From Caecitellus pseudoparvulus (lineage: Eukaryota > Bigyra: Bicosoecida): DNA of 64,000 nucleotides. Position 1 is the stretch's first letter; the number at the start of each line of letters is the position of its first letter. Made by a program: the position numbers and the translations under genes. Shown here in pieces: positions 51,807 to 63,423 of this stretch. The notes below the pieces were generated by a model. The model searched no databases and was not told where the DNA came from. It saw only the letters and a list, made by a program, of their open reading frames with translations. The DNA is taken from assembly GCA_965644315.1 (NCBI GenBank), contig CBFFRQ010000053.1:186001-250000 (forward strand). Direction: 5' to 3'.

Positions 51807-54715
51807 TCACGTGCTCCCGAAACGCGTCTGCTGAATGGCCGGCGGCAGTGCCGCACGCATGCGCGCCAGGTCCGCCTCAAACACCACGACGGCAGGCACG
51901 CCACCCTGCTGCCCCATGCCGGCGGCAGCCATGACCATGCTGTACTTGGAGGAGATGCGGAAGTTCGGCGAGGGCCCAGCAGCCTTGGAGTGCTTGCCCG
52001 CGTCAGCCAGCCCCAGCGCCGTGCGAGGTTCGTTGCCTTCAGCCATGGCGGCAGGGCAGGGGGCACAGGTCAAGTCCACCGCCACGACGTTGCGGTGCAT
52101 GACCAGCAGCAGGCTCGTGGGGCTCAGCCACACGATGGAGTGCACGCTGGCGCCTCGTGCACAGCGGTTCAAGTAGTACGCCGGCAGGGCGTGCATGTGC
52201 TCCCGCGACCACGGCGTGAGCGTGCCGGTGTCGGCCTGGAACACCGCCAGGCGCCCGTCTGCGCCCACCACCGCCAGCACCACGCTGCCATCGTCACCCT
52301 CCTGCCCAAACGCCAGGGCGGAGGGGTGTGGCACGACTGCTGGCAGCACCACGTGGAATGCCCGTGCACCGGCCTCTGCCGGAACACTCGTGTCCACGAC
52401 ATGCACGCGGCCTGCCGTGTCCACCACCGCCACACGGCGACCTGTCGCAGAGCAAGCCACGAGGGCGCCCCCCGCAGCGAACTGCGCGATGCCGGAGGCT
52501 GCCCGCGCAGGGGCGGCCTTGCCTCGCACGCGTTTGGCAGGGTGGGGCGCCGCCGCAGCGCGCTTGGCACGCCCTCGCTTGGTGCCTCGCCCAGGCAGCG
52601 GCGCAGGGGGCGTCGTCGGCTCTGACTCGTCGTCAGCCTCTGCATCGTCGTCCGAGTCACTGCCCGATGCGGCAGGTCGCAGCGCAGCCTGTGGCAGGCG
52701 GTACGTCGCCGCCCGGCGGACAATGGCGCCTGGGGCATAGGGCAGGCGACCGCCCCCGCCCTCCTCCTCTTCATCACTCTCGCTGTCGCTGTCGCTGGCA
52801 GCAGAGGAGGCAGATGCAGTGCTGCTGCCTGAATCGCTGCTGCTGTCCGAGTCACTGCTGCTGTCTGAGTCACTGCTGTCGCTGTCAGCTGACGAGTCAC
52901 TCGCAGCGCCGGCACCGGTCCCTGAGCGAGCAGCTCCCCCCTCACTGTCGCTGCTGCCGTCGTCTGAGGCCTTGTTCTCCGTCAAGGTCAGCATGTGCAC
53001 TGCCCCGTCAGTGGTGCAGACGGCGATGGCGTCGGTGCTGGGCACTGCCACCGCGGCGATGCCTGCGCCGAGGGGGGGGCTCCACGCCACCCGCGCGCGA
53101 TGGAAGGCGTCGTGGTCTGCGTCAGGCCCCGCCACGCGCACGAGCACTGTGAGCTCCTCATCCGCAGCGTAGGCAAGGGTGGCGCCACAGGGCGACATGC
53201 CCACCGCGGCGATGTGGGAGACACCGGCAGAGGCAACGGCTGCCCTCATGCGAGGGGCTGCCTTGCCAGTGCCGGCACCGGCGCTCGCCAAGCGCACATC
53301 GGCCATGGCCCCCAGGCCCCACACTTCCAAGTGCGTGTCGTGGCGCACCAGTGCCAGCGCAGCGGCTGCCGCGTCACTGCTGTGGCGCAGGGAGTGCGCC
53401 ACATGGATGGAGCTGGGCGGGGGCAGGGGGGGCAGGGACGTCACGTGCCTGTGGAATTCGCCCACACGGGCCAGGACGAGGGAGCCGTCGTCCCCCGCGC
53501 TCAGCACCAGGGGCACGGTGCCGCCATGGGGCGTCAGGGGCACCTCCCCACCGCCCACTTGCTGCGCTGCAGAGGCAGCGGCCTTCGCTGCCTTGGCGGC
53601 TCGGCGCGTGTGCCCAGGCATGAAGCTGTTGCTGGTGGTGGCACGTGGCGCCAGCGCCAGGGCCAGGCCGCGCACGTCATGGCTGTGCTCCCTGTGCTCC
53701 TCTGAGACGGTCCAGGACTGGCCTTGGCGGGAGATGAGGGATACCTTGCCGTCGTTGGATCCGGCAGCCAGGACTGCAGTGACGTCCCCCACCGCGACGC
53801 CGTCGTCGGGGGCGGGCTCCCACGCTGCCAGCGTGTACACGTCCGTCTTGTGGTGGGCCATGGTGGCCACTGGCGTCCCGGACTGGCCGTCCCACACCGT
53901 CACCTGGCCGTAGTTGTCCCCCGTCGCCACGGTGAAGTCCGCCAGCACCGCCAGGCTCCACACGAGGCTGGGTGCGGCGGAGGGGGAGGGCAGGGTGAAG
54001 CGCATGGCCACGCGGCCGAAGCTGGGGGAGCCCTCCCGCAGGTCCCACCCACACACGACGCCACTGGAAGAGCCTGCAAACACCACGGCCTCTGTCGGGT
54101 GCCAGGCGGCGCAGAGGGCGCGGGAGCCCAGGCCTGCCAGCCCACGCTGCCAGGTGATGGCGCCCCCCTCCGTCGTGTGGATGTTCACCCGCCCGTCATC
54201 ACTGGCAGCAGCCAGCAGGCCGTGGTGAGGCGCTGCGGCGAGGCGCCACACGGCGCCGCCGTACGAGTGCAGCTTGTTCTTGTAGGCAGACTTGGTGAAG
54301 TCCACCTCGCTGATGTGCCCCGTCAGGCCGCCGACGAAGCACCTGTCGCTGAACTCGTCCTTCGTCCCCGATGAACTCACATCTGCCATCCATGCGATGG
54401 TTGTGACGCTGGCTGCGGAGGAACCTGGCAGGCTCTGCGGGTGTGCGGCGCGAGAGGGAGCAATGCATGGGTGTGTTCCCAAGTTCCGCAGGCAACAATT
54501 TCCGCAAGGCACCTGCCGCCGCCATGCGTACGCACCAGCACTGGCACGATGTGCGAGCTGTCCAGGATGCGGAAGACAGCCACTTCAGCATTGCTGTATG
54601 ACACGGCCAGCAGCTTGGACGAGGGGGAGGCAGCCAGGCACGTCACACGCCGCGGCCGAAAGTCCAGGAACCTGGCCCGGTGCACTGCCACGGCAGTGGA
54701 AGGCTTGCTCGACAT
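51807..54715 (-). CDS. UTP4: UTP4/Cirhin, WD40 protein of the small-subunit processome
   Basis: Exons 54715-54536 and 54434-51807 join in phase to 935 residues (human Cirhin is 686). The start matches the family: VHRARFLDFRPRRVTCLAASPSSKLLAVSYSNAEVAVFRI. It continues with RCFVGGLTGHISEVDF, SYGGAVWRLAAAPHHGLLAAASDDGRV, AGSSSGVVCGWDLREG and TVATGDNYGQVTVWDGQSG, then a second WD40 propeller. An inserted Ser/Asp/Glu tract at about residues 551-615 and a basic stretch (PGRGTKRGRAKRAAAAPHPAKRVRGK) split the second half, accounting for the extra length. UTP4 belongs to the t-UTP/UTP-A complex that starts 18S pre-rRNA processing in the nucleolus. Confidence 0.9.
52770..52960 (-). repeat. Ser/Asp simple-sequence tract in UTP4
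   Basis: Imperfect repeats of the type (agtgactc / gctgtc) encode alternating Ser and Asp. Similar tracts occur in RBM28 and at the end of the gene at 42420. Confidence 0.8.
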
Positions 54716-55135
54716 TGCGGGAATGCCAGAGGGTCGCCAGGGGTGCTCAGGCCCTTCTTCGTGAAGGGGTCGCTGCCTGCACGAGGATCTCGAGGGCAGG
54801 GCTGGCTCCAGGAGGAAGCGAGGATCAAGGTGGTGGATTGAGCACCGCGCACTCTCAGCTGCAAGTGCCACCTCCTGTGTCACAAGTGCCACAGCCCAGA
54901 GAGCTCTTGCGATGTTCTGACGTGCTAGGCGAACTCACACCTTGCGTTGGGCTGCGCATTGTGGCGTGCAGGTGCTTCTGGTGCAGCGCAGGTCGATGCG
55001 CCTTCAGCTGCGGGACGCCCATGCGTGCGCAGTGGCTTGCCCGCCTCAAATCCAAACCCTCACCCCGAAAAACACCCAGCGAATGGGCTTCCCCTGTGAA
55101 CATCCATGCTCTCTGGTCCACAACACTGGCATGCG
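54716..55135. promoter_or_regulatory. Bidirectional upstream region, UTP4 / beta-mannosidase
   Basis: This 420-nt gap lies between divergent genes. No RNA gene, repeat or supported exon was found. An in-frame ATG at 55106 would add ten residues to the mannosidase but spoil its signal peptide. Confidence 0.45.
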
Positions 55136-58082
55136 ATGGCTTCATCCCTGCGTTTGTGGGGTTTGCTGAGTGCTCTGGCGTTTTTGGGGCACTGCACTTT
55201 GCACAGCCACGCCAAAGTCATCGACCTGGGGGGTACCTGGCAGGTCCACAATGACATTGGCAACGTCTCCATCGAAGCCAGCGTTCCAGGCCAAGTACAC
55301 ACGGACCTCCTCGCAGCCGGAGGTGTGTCCCCGCCCCAGCCCGTCCCGCCTCAGCCGCAAAGCGAACCACAACCCCCTCACCGCAGTGATCGGCGAGCCC
55401 TACTTTGCATATGGCGACGCAGAGTACAACTGGGTCGCCATGCAGAACTGGACATACACCAGGAAGTTCGAGGTGGAGGCTGTGCGGGGCAGCAACGTGA
55501 CCCTCGTCGCGTCGGGGCTCAACACAGTCGCAGAAGTCCGCGTCAACGGCGCCGTCGTGCTGCGAGCGGACAACATGTTCCGGGAGTGGGTGGCTGACAT
55601 CACTGCTGCTGTGAGCACTCAGTCCACAAACGTCATTTCAGTCCGTTTTGTCTCCTCAGTGCTGGCTGCTGCGGAGCAGTATGCGGCGCATGCAGCTGGG
55701 CCCTGGGCGCAGCAGGCGGCGCAGGAGGCTGCGCAGGCAAACGGGAGCTTCTGGCCGCAGTGGGGCGTGCCGCCGCAGTGCCCACCTCCAGAATACCACG
55801 GATTCTGCTACTTTAACATGCTGCGCACTGAGCCGTGTTCGGCGGGGTGGGACTGGGGCCCTGCGTTTGCGCCTGTGGGCATTTACTTGCCACTCACGCT
55901 GCAAGTGTTGCCCCCACCAGCCACAGCACCTCTGCAGACCCACCTAAGCAACACAACTGCAGACCTGGCGCCACCCCCTGAATTGGTGCAGCGGTGGCGT
56001 GCACAGGCTGCGCAAAGGGGCCCGCCCGGCCGCGCGAGTGGCAGTCAACATCATTTGCGTGGGCAGTCTGCCCGCCCGTCCGACACTGGCTCTTGGACTC
56101 TCACCGTCCTGACGGACGTGTGGAGCAGCAGTGCGGGGCAAGTGGCGGTGCACGTGCAGGTGGAGGGGGCACAGGCGCTGTGTTCCACCTCGGTGCTCCT
56201 GCGTGCAGGCTTCAATGCCGACGTGGCAGTTTCTTGCGATGTGCACAACCCGCCTCTGTGGTGGCCAGCCGGATACGGGCAGCCTTCCCTGCTGAACGTT
56301 TCTGTCTGGACAGACAGCGAGGGAACACAAGGCAGTAAGACGGCGCTGCGTGTTGGTGCGCGCAGCGTGCAGCTGGTGCAAGACCCATTGCCCGGAGGTC
56401 GCTCGTTCTACTTTGCCGTAAACGGCGTGCCGATCTGGATCAAGGGGGCAAACTGGATCCCAGCAGACGCATTTGAATCCCGGATCACCAGCGAGTACTT
56501 GCGCAGTCTGTTTGCGTCGTATCAGGCGGCGCACTTCAACACCCTGCGCAATTGGGGTGGCGGCGTGTGGCAGGTGGACCAGTTCTACGACATGGCAGAC
56601 GAAGCGGGATTCCTGGTGTGGGAGGAGAACATGTTCGCGTGTGCGCTGTACCCCAACACGACCGCCTTCCTGGAGAATGTAGCAGGGGAGGTGAGGCACC
56701 AGGTGCGCAGGCTGATGCACCACCCCAGCATCCTGCTGTGGGCAGGCAGCAACGAGAACGAGGTGGCCCTGCAAGACAACTGGTACGGCGTGCCCAACGC
56801 ACACAAGTCTGTGTACGAAGGCATGTACACAGACCTCTACTGGGGCACAGTGCGGCCTGCCACAGAGTCCGTGGACACATCCCGCCCCTACCTGGCCTCC
56901 TCTCCCAGCAATGGCAACGAAACTGCAGCCAGCCCGTTGGCCTCCAACCCCGGCTCGCCCCTTGCGGGGGATGTGCACTTCTACGACTACACGGGGAACT
57001 GCTGGGACGACCGGATCTACCCGTGGGCGCGTTTCGCCTCGGAGTTCGGCTTTCAGTCCTGGCCCAGCCTGGCCACGATGGAGAGCGCCTTTCCGCTTGC
57101 AGAGCGGGGCTGGAACTCCCCGCTCATGGCATGGCGGCAGCACCACCCTCAGGGCAGGGCCCAAATCGAAGCCTTCATCGACCGGCACTTCGCCATGCCC
57201 AACGTCAGCACCAGCGACCCCAGCCAGCACTTCGGTTCCATGCTGTGGATGACGCAGCTGTACCAGGCCCTGTGCATGAAACATGAGACGGAGCATTACC
57301 GCCGCCTGCGTGACACTGGCAACGCCCAGCAGGGCGGCTACACCATGGGCACGCTGTACTGGCAGGCGAATGACATCTGGCAGGGGGCGTCCTGGTCCTC
57401 CATCGAGTATGGTGGGCGGTGGAAGATGCTGCACTCCTTTGCCCGGCGCTTCTACTCGCCGTGGCAGGTGCAGCTGGTGCAGGACTTGGGGCAGGGCACG
57501 ATCGCCCTGTGGGGGGTGTGGGATGGTGCTTGGGCCAGCGTGGCGGGGTCCGCCACTGTGCGCATGTGGCACTGGAACGGCACGCTGTGCGGACAGGCCA
57601 CGCTGCCCCTGGCCCTCCCACAGGCCTCAGCGCAGCGCGTGAAGGTGTGGCCCCAGGCGCGGTTCTTGCAAGACCTGGGCTGCCCGGATGCGGGCGCTTG
57701 TGTGGCCACCGTCTCCGCCACCACGTCAGACGGCGCAGCCGGCGGGGACATGGTCAGCGAGAACTTCCTGCTTCTGGCTCCCGATCTCAAGCACATCGGC
57801 GGCTTTGGGGACCCACGCCTGAGCATCTCGGCGAAGGCGACGGGCGAGCAAGGCACGTTCAGTATGTCTGTGGCCCGGGCAGAGGGCGGGCCTGTTGCCG
57901 CCTTCGTCTGGCTGGAGTGTCCCTGTGCGGGCTGGTTCTCGGACAATGGCTTTATCATGACCCGGGATGTCGTGGCCGTCACCTTCGTGACCCTGCCGGG
58001 GTATGGGCCCACTTCTTCAGGCTCTGCGCAGTGTGTGGCGGACTGCACCGTGACGTCGCTGTGGGACAGGTACGCCAGGTAA
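55136..58082 (+). CDS. MANBA: Beta-mannosidase (GH2 family), secreted or lysosomal
   Basis: Exons 55136-55322 and 55387-58082 join in phase to 960 residues. A signal peptide (MASSLRLWGLLSALAFLG) precedes the sugar-binding jelly-roll domain (VIDLGGTWQVHND, SVPGQVHTDLLAAGVIGEPYFAYGDAEYNWVAMQNW). The immunoglobulin-like and TIM-barrel domains follow. Catalytic features are NTLRNWGGGVWQVDQFYDMADEAGFLVWEE, the acid/base Glu in WAGSNENEVAL (about 515) and the nucleophile Glu in ASEFGFQSWPS (about 613). The C-terminal beta domains end in FIMTRDVVAVTFVTLPGYGP, also family-typical. It releases mannose from beta-mannosides, for example during N-glycan breakdown. The length fits animal enzymes (about 880) with some extra inserts near residues 255-285. 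Confidence 0.96.
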
Positions 58083-58153
58083 ACGTGCCTTGGAAGACAC
58101 ATGCCACGCCCTATGGTGTGCAAGTCTGGGCTGTCGTGGGGCCAGGCTGTTGC

Positions 58154-58159
58154 AATGCA
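58154..58159 (+). terminator. Candidate 3'-end hexamer AATGCA
   Basis: The hexamer lies 72 nt past the mannosidase stop, in TTGCAATGCATG. Confidence 0.35.
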
Positions 58160-58400
58160 TGACGCGCTGTTGCAAGCGGGATGTTTGTTGCCTTGCCGTG
58201 CGCCTGGCGATTCTGTGCCCCGGGTCTGTGACGTGCCAGCACGCAGAAGGGGGAGACGGCCCTGGATAAAACACAAAATCCAGAAAGTCTAGGCTGTAGC
58301 GTATGAAGTTGCAACCAGAGTAGCCGTGGATTCCCGTCCCACTGCCTTTGTCGCGGCTTGTCTGGGACAGCAGGAGGGAAACGCGAACGAAACTCCGGCC

Positions 58401-59267
58401 ATGGCCGACGTCTCCCCCGAGAGCACACAGGCAGTGGAGAGCGTCCCTGCAGCAGAGCTGCCACCTGAAGGTGTAGTAGAAGCTGCAGCTGAGAGTGGGG
58501 GTGATGATGGTGGACCAAGCGACGCGGAGCGAGGGGAGCTTCCATCTGGCCCCATCGACCTGACCAGCATGGACTTCTCTGAGGATGCAGCCGCGCTCAC
58601 ACGTGATGACGGGCACCCCAAGGACGCAGAGAAGGCGGCAGAGTGCAAGGCCAAAGGCAATGCGTGCGTGGCTGCTATACGCCTCGCCACTTGCCCGCCT
58701 GCGTGCACGTGTGATGGTGCTCGCCGCTGACGCAGGCACTTTGGGGCTGGGGAGTGGGACGCGGCGGTGGAGTGCTACAGCGAGGCACTGGATTGGGCCC
58801 CCGTAGGGACTGACGAGGAGAAGGCTGCTGCGGCGGTGTACTTTGCCAACCGAGGCGCTGCGCTGATGCAGCTGGAGGTGTGGGAGGATGCCTTCGCCGA
58901 CTGCACGCAGGCCATGGCACTGAACCCGGCGTATGTGAAGGCAATCCTGCGGCATGCGAGTGTGGCGCGGCGCCTGGAGAAGCTGGATGAGGCGGCTGCG
59001 GACTATGAGCGCGTGCTGGAGTTGGAGCCCGGGCACAGTGTGGCGACGACTGAGCTGCGGGTGGTGAAGGCGGCCATTGCCAAGCGGGACGAAGCGCTGA
59101 AGGAGGAGATGTTCTCCAAACTCAAGGAGCTGGGGGACACGGTGCTGGGCAACTTTGGACTGTCGACGGACAATTTTCAGTTCAAACAGGACCCCAAGAC
59201 GGGCGGGTACAACATCAATTTTGTGCAGAACCCGCAGGGCGCAGGGGGCAAGGCCGGCGCGAAGTAG
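58401..59267 (+). CDS. TTC1: Tetratricopeptide repeat protein 1
   Basis: Exons 58401-58663 and 58736-59267 join in phase to 264 residues (human 292). An acidic N-terminal 75 residues precede three TPR units: AECKAKGNAHFGAGEWDAAVECYSEALDWAP, AVYFANRGAALMQLEVWEDAFADCTQAMALN and VKAILRHASVARRLEKLDEAAADYERVLELE. The TTC1 signature ends the protein: LKEEMFSKLKELGDTVLGNFGLSTDNFQFKQDPKTGGYNINFVQNP. TTC1 is an adaptor with reported Hsp90 and G-protein binding. The intron sits inside the first TPR helix. The start at 58401 is the first ATG; upstream frame lacks one. Confidence 0.93.
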
Positions 59268-59793
59268 GCATGGCAGGGGCCTGTTCGTTTCCTGAGTCGC
59301 CTCCTGGGCGGTGGTTTGCGTGCTGGGTGCCTGCTGGATGCCTGCTGGGTGCCTGCTGGGCGGCACGGAAAGTGGACTGCGCTCTGCAGTGCTTGCGACG
59401 GACTCCGTCCGCTGGATGCCCCCAACTGTGCGTGGCATGACCAAGGCATGTGGACACATTGAGCCCAAACAGCGTTGACAGCCTAGGGTGCGAGTGGGCC
59501 GCATTGTCGGCCAGTGATCCAAGAATTCCTCAGATGAGCCGGCACATGCCTCGACTCAGCCTGTCCTGACCAGGCGTGTCCTTTTCATTCTGGTTCGGAA
59601 CCCAAATCCACGCCTCAGTCTCGCGATGGAATGAACCATCGCACACTACACTGCACTTCATCTCGGCTTGCCGCTTCGATAGGTGCAGGGCGTGTCAGAG
59701 CGTTTCGTACGCGTTTCGCTTCGCTTGCGCTGCCACGCCTTTCAGTGCTCAGGCACTGCTCGCTGCAAGGTTCGCGGAGCAAGGTTGCGCAGC
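59268..59793. other. Intergenic region with a short tandem repeat
   Basis: This region lies between two plus-strand genes. Apart from the repeat at 59321-59362 I see no structured element. No AATGCA motif follows TTC1, an exception in this window. Confidence 0.4.
59321..59362. repeat. Tandem repeat, about 12-nt unit
   Basis: Three to four near-identical copies of TGCTGG(G/A)TGCC follow one another about 55 nt beyond the TTC1 stop. It is short and noncoding. Confidence 0.8.
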
Positions 59794-62700
59794 ATGGCAG
59801 GAGACAGTGACAAGTCCCTCTCTTCTGTGTTCGTGAAGGGCCTTCCCTTCTCAGCAAACCAAGAGGTGCGAACATGATGCAGGAGGCAGTGTTCGCCTCA
59901 CTCGCAACCAGTCTCGCCGGCGTGCCACGCTCCGCAGGAGCTCGAGGCGATCTTCGAGGACATTGGGCCTGTGCGATTGGCGCGCATTGTTCGAGACACT
60001 CGCACGGGTGACTCCAAGGGTTTCGGCTTCGTCCGCTTGTGAGTACCGAGCGCGTGAGCGTTGTGGTGCGTGTCCTCCACACCGGTGCCGACCCTCCCAC
60101 ACAGTGCTGTGCCAGGGGACGCCGAGAAGGCAGCTGCAGAGTGGAACGGCAAGAGCTATGCGGGGCGCAAGCTACTCGTGGAGCGCGCGTTGAAGCGAGG
60201 CGTGAAGTACAGCGGGGACGGCAGCAGCAGTGCGCAGGCCCAGCCGGCGGCGTCGGCAGGGGACCTGGAGTCCCGCCCAGGCCCGCCCCTGAAGCACCGC
60301 AACCTGGACACGCTGCCCATTCCTGGGCCAAAGCTGGCCACCACCCTGCTGGTGTGGGGCCTGCCTCACGATGTGGACATGAAGCGCCTCAGGCAGCGCC
60401 TGCGCAAGGCTGCCTTGACGGGGGGCCTCGCCAAGCGAGTGATGGCTGCAGCCAAGGAAGGCAGCAGCAAGGCGGAGGAGGGCGGCCTGGTGCAGCTGGC
60501 GGGGGTGAGCGTGATGCAAGCGCCCCACGGCGGCATCAGCCCCGTGCTGGAGCTGGAGGAGGTGCCCACCATGCCGTACACCACCAACCACCCGGGAGTG
60601 GAGCCCGGCACGGCATCCCGCAAGGCTGCACCCCCCACCGTGTTTGCCGTCACCTTCACCGACCGCCACTTCGTGGACAGGGCGCTCGCTGCCCTGGAGG
60701 GCAAGGCCTTGCTGGGCGCTAGCGTGACCCTGCGCCGGGCGGGTGCCGTGCTGCCTCGTGTGCCTGCCCGGCGCAAGGCACGCCTCATCGTCCGCAACTT
60801 GCCCTGGGCTGCCGGGCACATGGACCTGTACAACACCTTCGTGGCGGTGGGCCCAGTGGCACAAGTGCACATGCCTCGCCGCAAGCCCAAGGCTGGCTCG
60901 GAGGCGGCTGCCGCTGCGCACGGGCGGCGGGAGGGGCACAAGGGGCAGCACGCGGGGTATGCCTTTGTGCAGTACTACACGCACGCTGACGCCGTCACGG
61001 CGGTGGCCAAGTTGAACGAGGTGAAGGTGCTGGACCGCCCTGTGGCGGTGGACTGGGCCACACCCCGTGAGCGCGAAGAGGCGGCCGGTGCCGGTGCCGG
61101 TGCCGACGCAGGCAGCGCCGCCTCGCGCTCATCGGGCGAGGGCAGTGGCTTGGACTCTGACTCGGACAGCAGTGCGACAGGGTCGGGGTCAGGCACAGAC
61201 AGCAGCGACAGCGACTCGGGCAGTGACTCCGGCAGTGACTCTGGTAGTGACTCCGACAGTGACTCCGACAGTGACTCGCAGGACACGCCGGCCAGCGACG
61301 AGGAGTCTGACGCAGGCAGCGTGGCCAGTGACAGCGCAGGCGGCGACGCCGGCCCCGAGGCAGCCCCAGCTCCGGCAGTGGCCGAGCTGTCCCTAACTGT
61401 GTTCATCCGGAACATCTCGTTCGACACGAAGGAGGACGCCTTGTACGAAGCACTGCGCGTGTTCGGGCCGCTGCGGTACGTGGTGATCGTGAAGGACCGC
61501 GCGACGGGGCTGAGCAAGGGCACCGCCTTTGCCGCCTTCAAGTACGCCGCCTCCGCCGCTGCCGTGGTGCTGGCGTCACACAAGGGCAAGGACCCCACTG
61601 CCCACGTCGCGTCCACGGGCGTGACGGTGGCGGCGTGGAGCGCCGAGGCAGTCATGGCCTCTGCGCCGGAGGCCATCCGGACCAAGCTCATGGCAGCGGT
61701 GGCCAAGGCGCTGCCGGAGGGGGGTCTCACGGTGGACAGCCGGCCCCTGTCCATCTTCCCCGCCGTGGACAAGGCGTCTAGCACCATGCTGGCGGAGGAC
61801 CACGCGGCGGGGGGCGGCAAGGCCTTTGACAAGCGGCACTTGTACCTGTCCAAGGAGGGGCGTATTACGGGGGGGGACGCCGGCGCCGTGGACGTGCCCC
61901 GCGGAGACATGGCCAAGCGCGACGCAGCCGCCCGGGACGCCAAGGTGAAGCTGGCGTCCCCGCTGTTCTTCGTGTCCCCCACCAAGCTGTCCATGCGCAA
62001 CATGGCCAAGTGGATGACAGACGCGGACCTGCGCAAGCTGGCCAGCAAGGCGGCTGCACGGGGCATGGCGGCGGGCCTCGTCACGCACCAAGAAGGCGAC
62101 CCCGCCCTGTGGCTGCCAGAGTGGAAGGCGGCCGGCGGTGCGGCCGCCACCCCCCCCGCCACCCGAGTCAAGGTGGTCAAGGTGAAGGTGTTCCGGGAGG
62201 CTGTCGGGGCCCTCAGCACCGGCGGCAAGGTAAAGCTGCAGAACGCCAAGTCCAAGCAGGCCCGCGCCATCAACCGAGGCTCCCTGCCCGTGCAGTCCGT
62301 GGCGCTGACGGGCGTCTCCAAGGGCTTTGGTTTCGTGGAGTTCGCCGAGCACATCCACGCCCTGGCTGCGCTGCGTGAACTGAACAACAACCCCGCCTAC
62401 GGCACCTACGCAGCGGGCGGCAAGGCCAGCATGAAGGTGCCTGAGGAAAAGCGAGCGCGCCCCATCGTCTCCTTTGCCGTGGAGAACAAGGCCAAGCTCA
62501 TGGTGCAAGAGAAGCGCCGTGCGGCGGCGGAAAAGACGCGAGCCAAGATCGCGGCCACGTACGGGGACGACGCACCTGGCAGTGGCAAGTCTGGCAAGGG
62601 CGGCGCGTCCCAGCAGGACGCCGCCCCCGCGAAGCCCGCACAGGAGCCATCAGACACCCCTGCACCAGAGCCCTTGACGGCGGAGGAGGAGGCTGCCGCT

Positions 62701-63423
62701 GCCGCGAAGGCTGAGAAGAAGCGCGCGAAGAAGGAGCGCCAGAAAGCACGCAAGGCAGCCGAGGCAGCGGCGGCGGCCGAGGTGGGAGCTGCTGAGGATG
62801 CCACGCCGGCCCCAGTTCCAGCTCAGGCGAGCCAGAAGGCAGCGCAGAGGGAGGCAGAGCCTGTGGAGGCGGTTGTGCCTGCTGCAGCGCCGGGCACGGG
62901 GAAGAAGGGCACGAAACGCAGCAGGGCGAGCAGCGAAGACGAAGTGCTGTTCTTCGACGGCAGCGGCGCCCTGGAGCAGGGCACGTCGTACTCCGACGAC
63001 GAGTCTGTCGCGAGCTTCGGCGAGGGTGGCGCGGACGCTGATGAGCTGCAGGCACTGCTGTCGGCGGCCAAGGCTGCCAACCCGTTTGAGGAGGGCGGCG
63101 AGGCAGCAGCGCCTGTGGCAGCCAAGCCCGCGCGCGGCAAGGCTGGGAAGGGCGGCAAGGCGCGCGCCACTGCCACTGCCGAGGCGGCGGCAGCTGCCCT
63201 GCGTGGGCGGCCCGTTGGCGGTGCCAAGCGCGGGCGTGGGCAAGGTGGCCCGGGTGGGATGAGCAAGGGTGCTGCGGCTTCCGAGGCACGGGGCGCCAAG
63301 TTCAGGAAGGTGCGGGAGCGCAGGGAAGGCAAGGCGGGCAAGGGGGGCAAGAGCCGCTTCGCCGCCTCGGACAAGCTGGACGGCATCATCGCGGCGCGGC
63401 AGGCGAAACGCAGCCGACGGTGA
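59794..63423 (+). CDS. RBM28: RBM28/Nop4-type multi-RRM ribosome biogenesis protein
   Basis: Exons 59794-59865, 59938-60038 and 60105-63423 join in phase to 1163 residues (human RBM28 is 759). RRM1 is in the first exons (VFVKGLPFSANQ, SKGFGFVRFAVPGDAEKAA). Further RRMs start near residues 135 (TLLVWGLPHDVD), 283 (LIVRNLPWAAGHMDL) and 486 (LTVFIRNISFDTKEDALYEALRVFGP), and the last near 700-820 (KGFGFVEFAEHIHALAALRELNNNP). A Ser/Asp tract lies at about 406-450. The C-terminal 300 residues are Lys/Ala/Glu-rich and end in a basic KQAKRSRR-type segment, fitting nucleolar targeting. Nop4/RBM28 is needed for 60S pre-rRNA processing. The second intron acceptor gives a seamless RRM1. Confidence 0.92.
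61150..61280 (+). repeat. Ser/Asp simple-sequence tract in RBM28
   Basis: Imperfect hexamer-based repeats (agtgactc with C/T variation) encode alternating Ser-Asp between RRM3 and RRM4. The protein-level repeat resembles those in UTP4 and the gene at 42420. Confidence 0.8.

Noticed and set aside
55944-57572. A 542-codon open frame opposite the beta-mannosidase, and a similar one at 11001-12701 opposite the 5-phosphatase.
   Set aside because: Both are antisense shadows of well-supported conserved genes with no recognisable features of their own.
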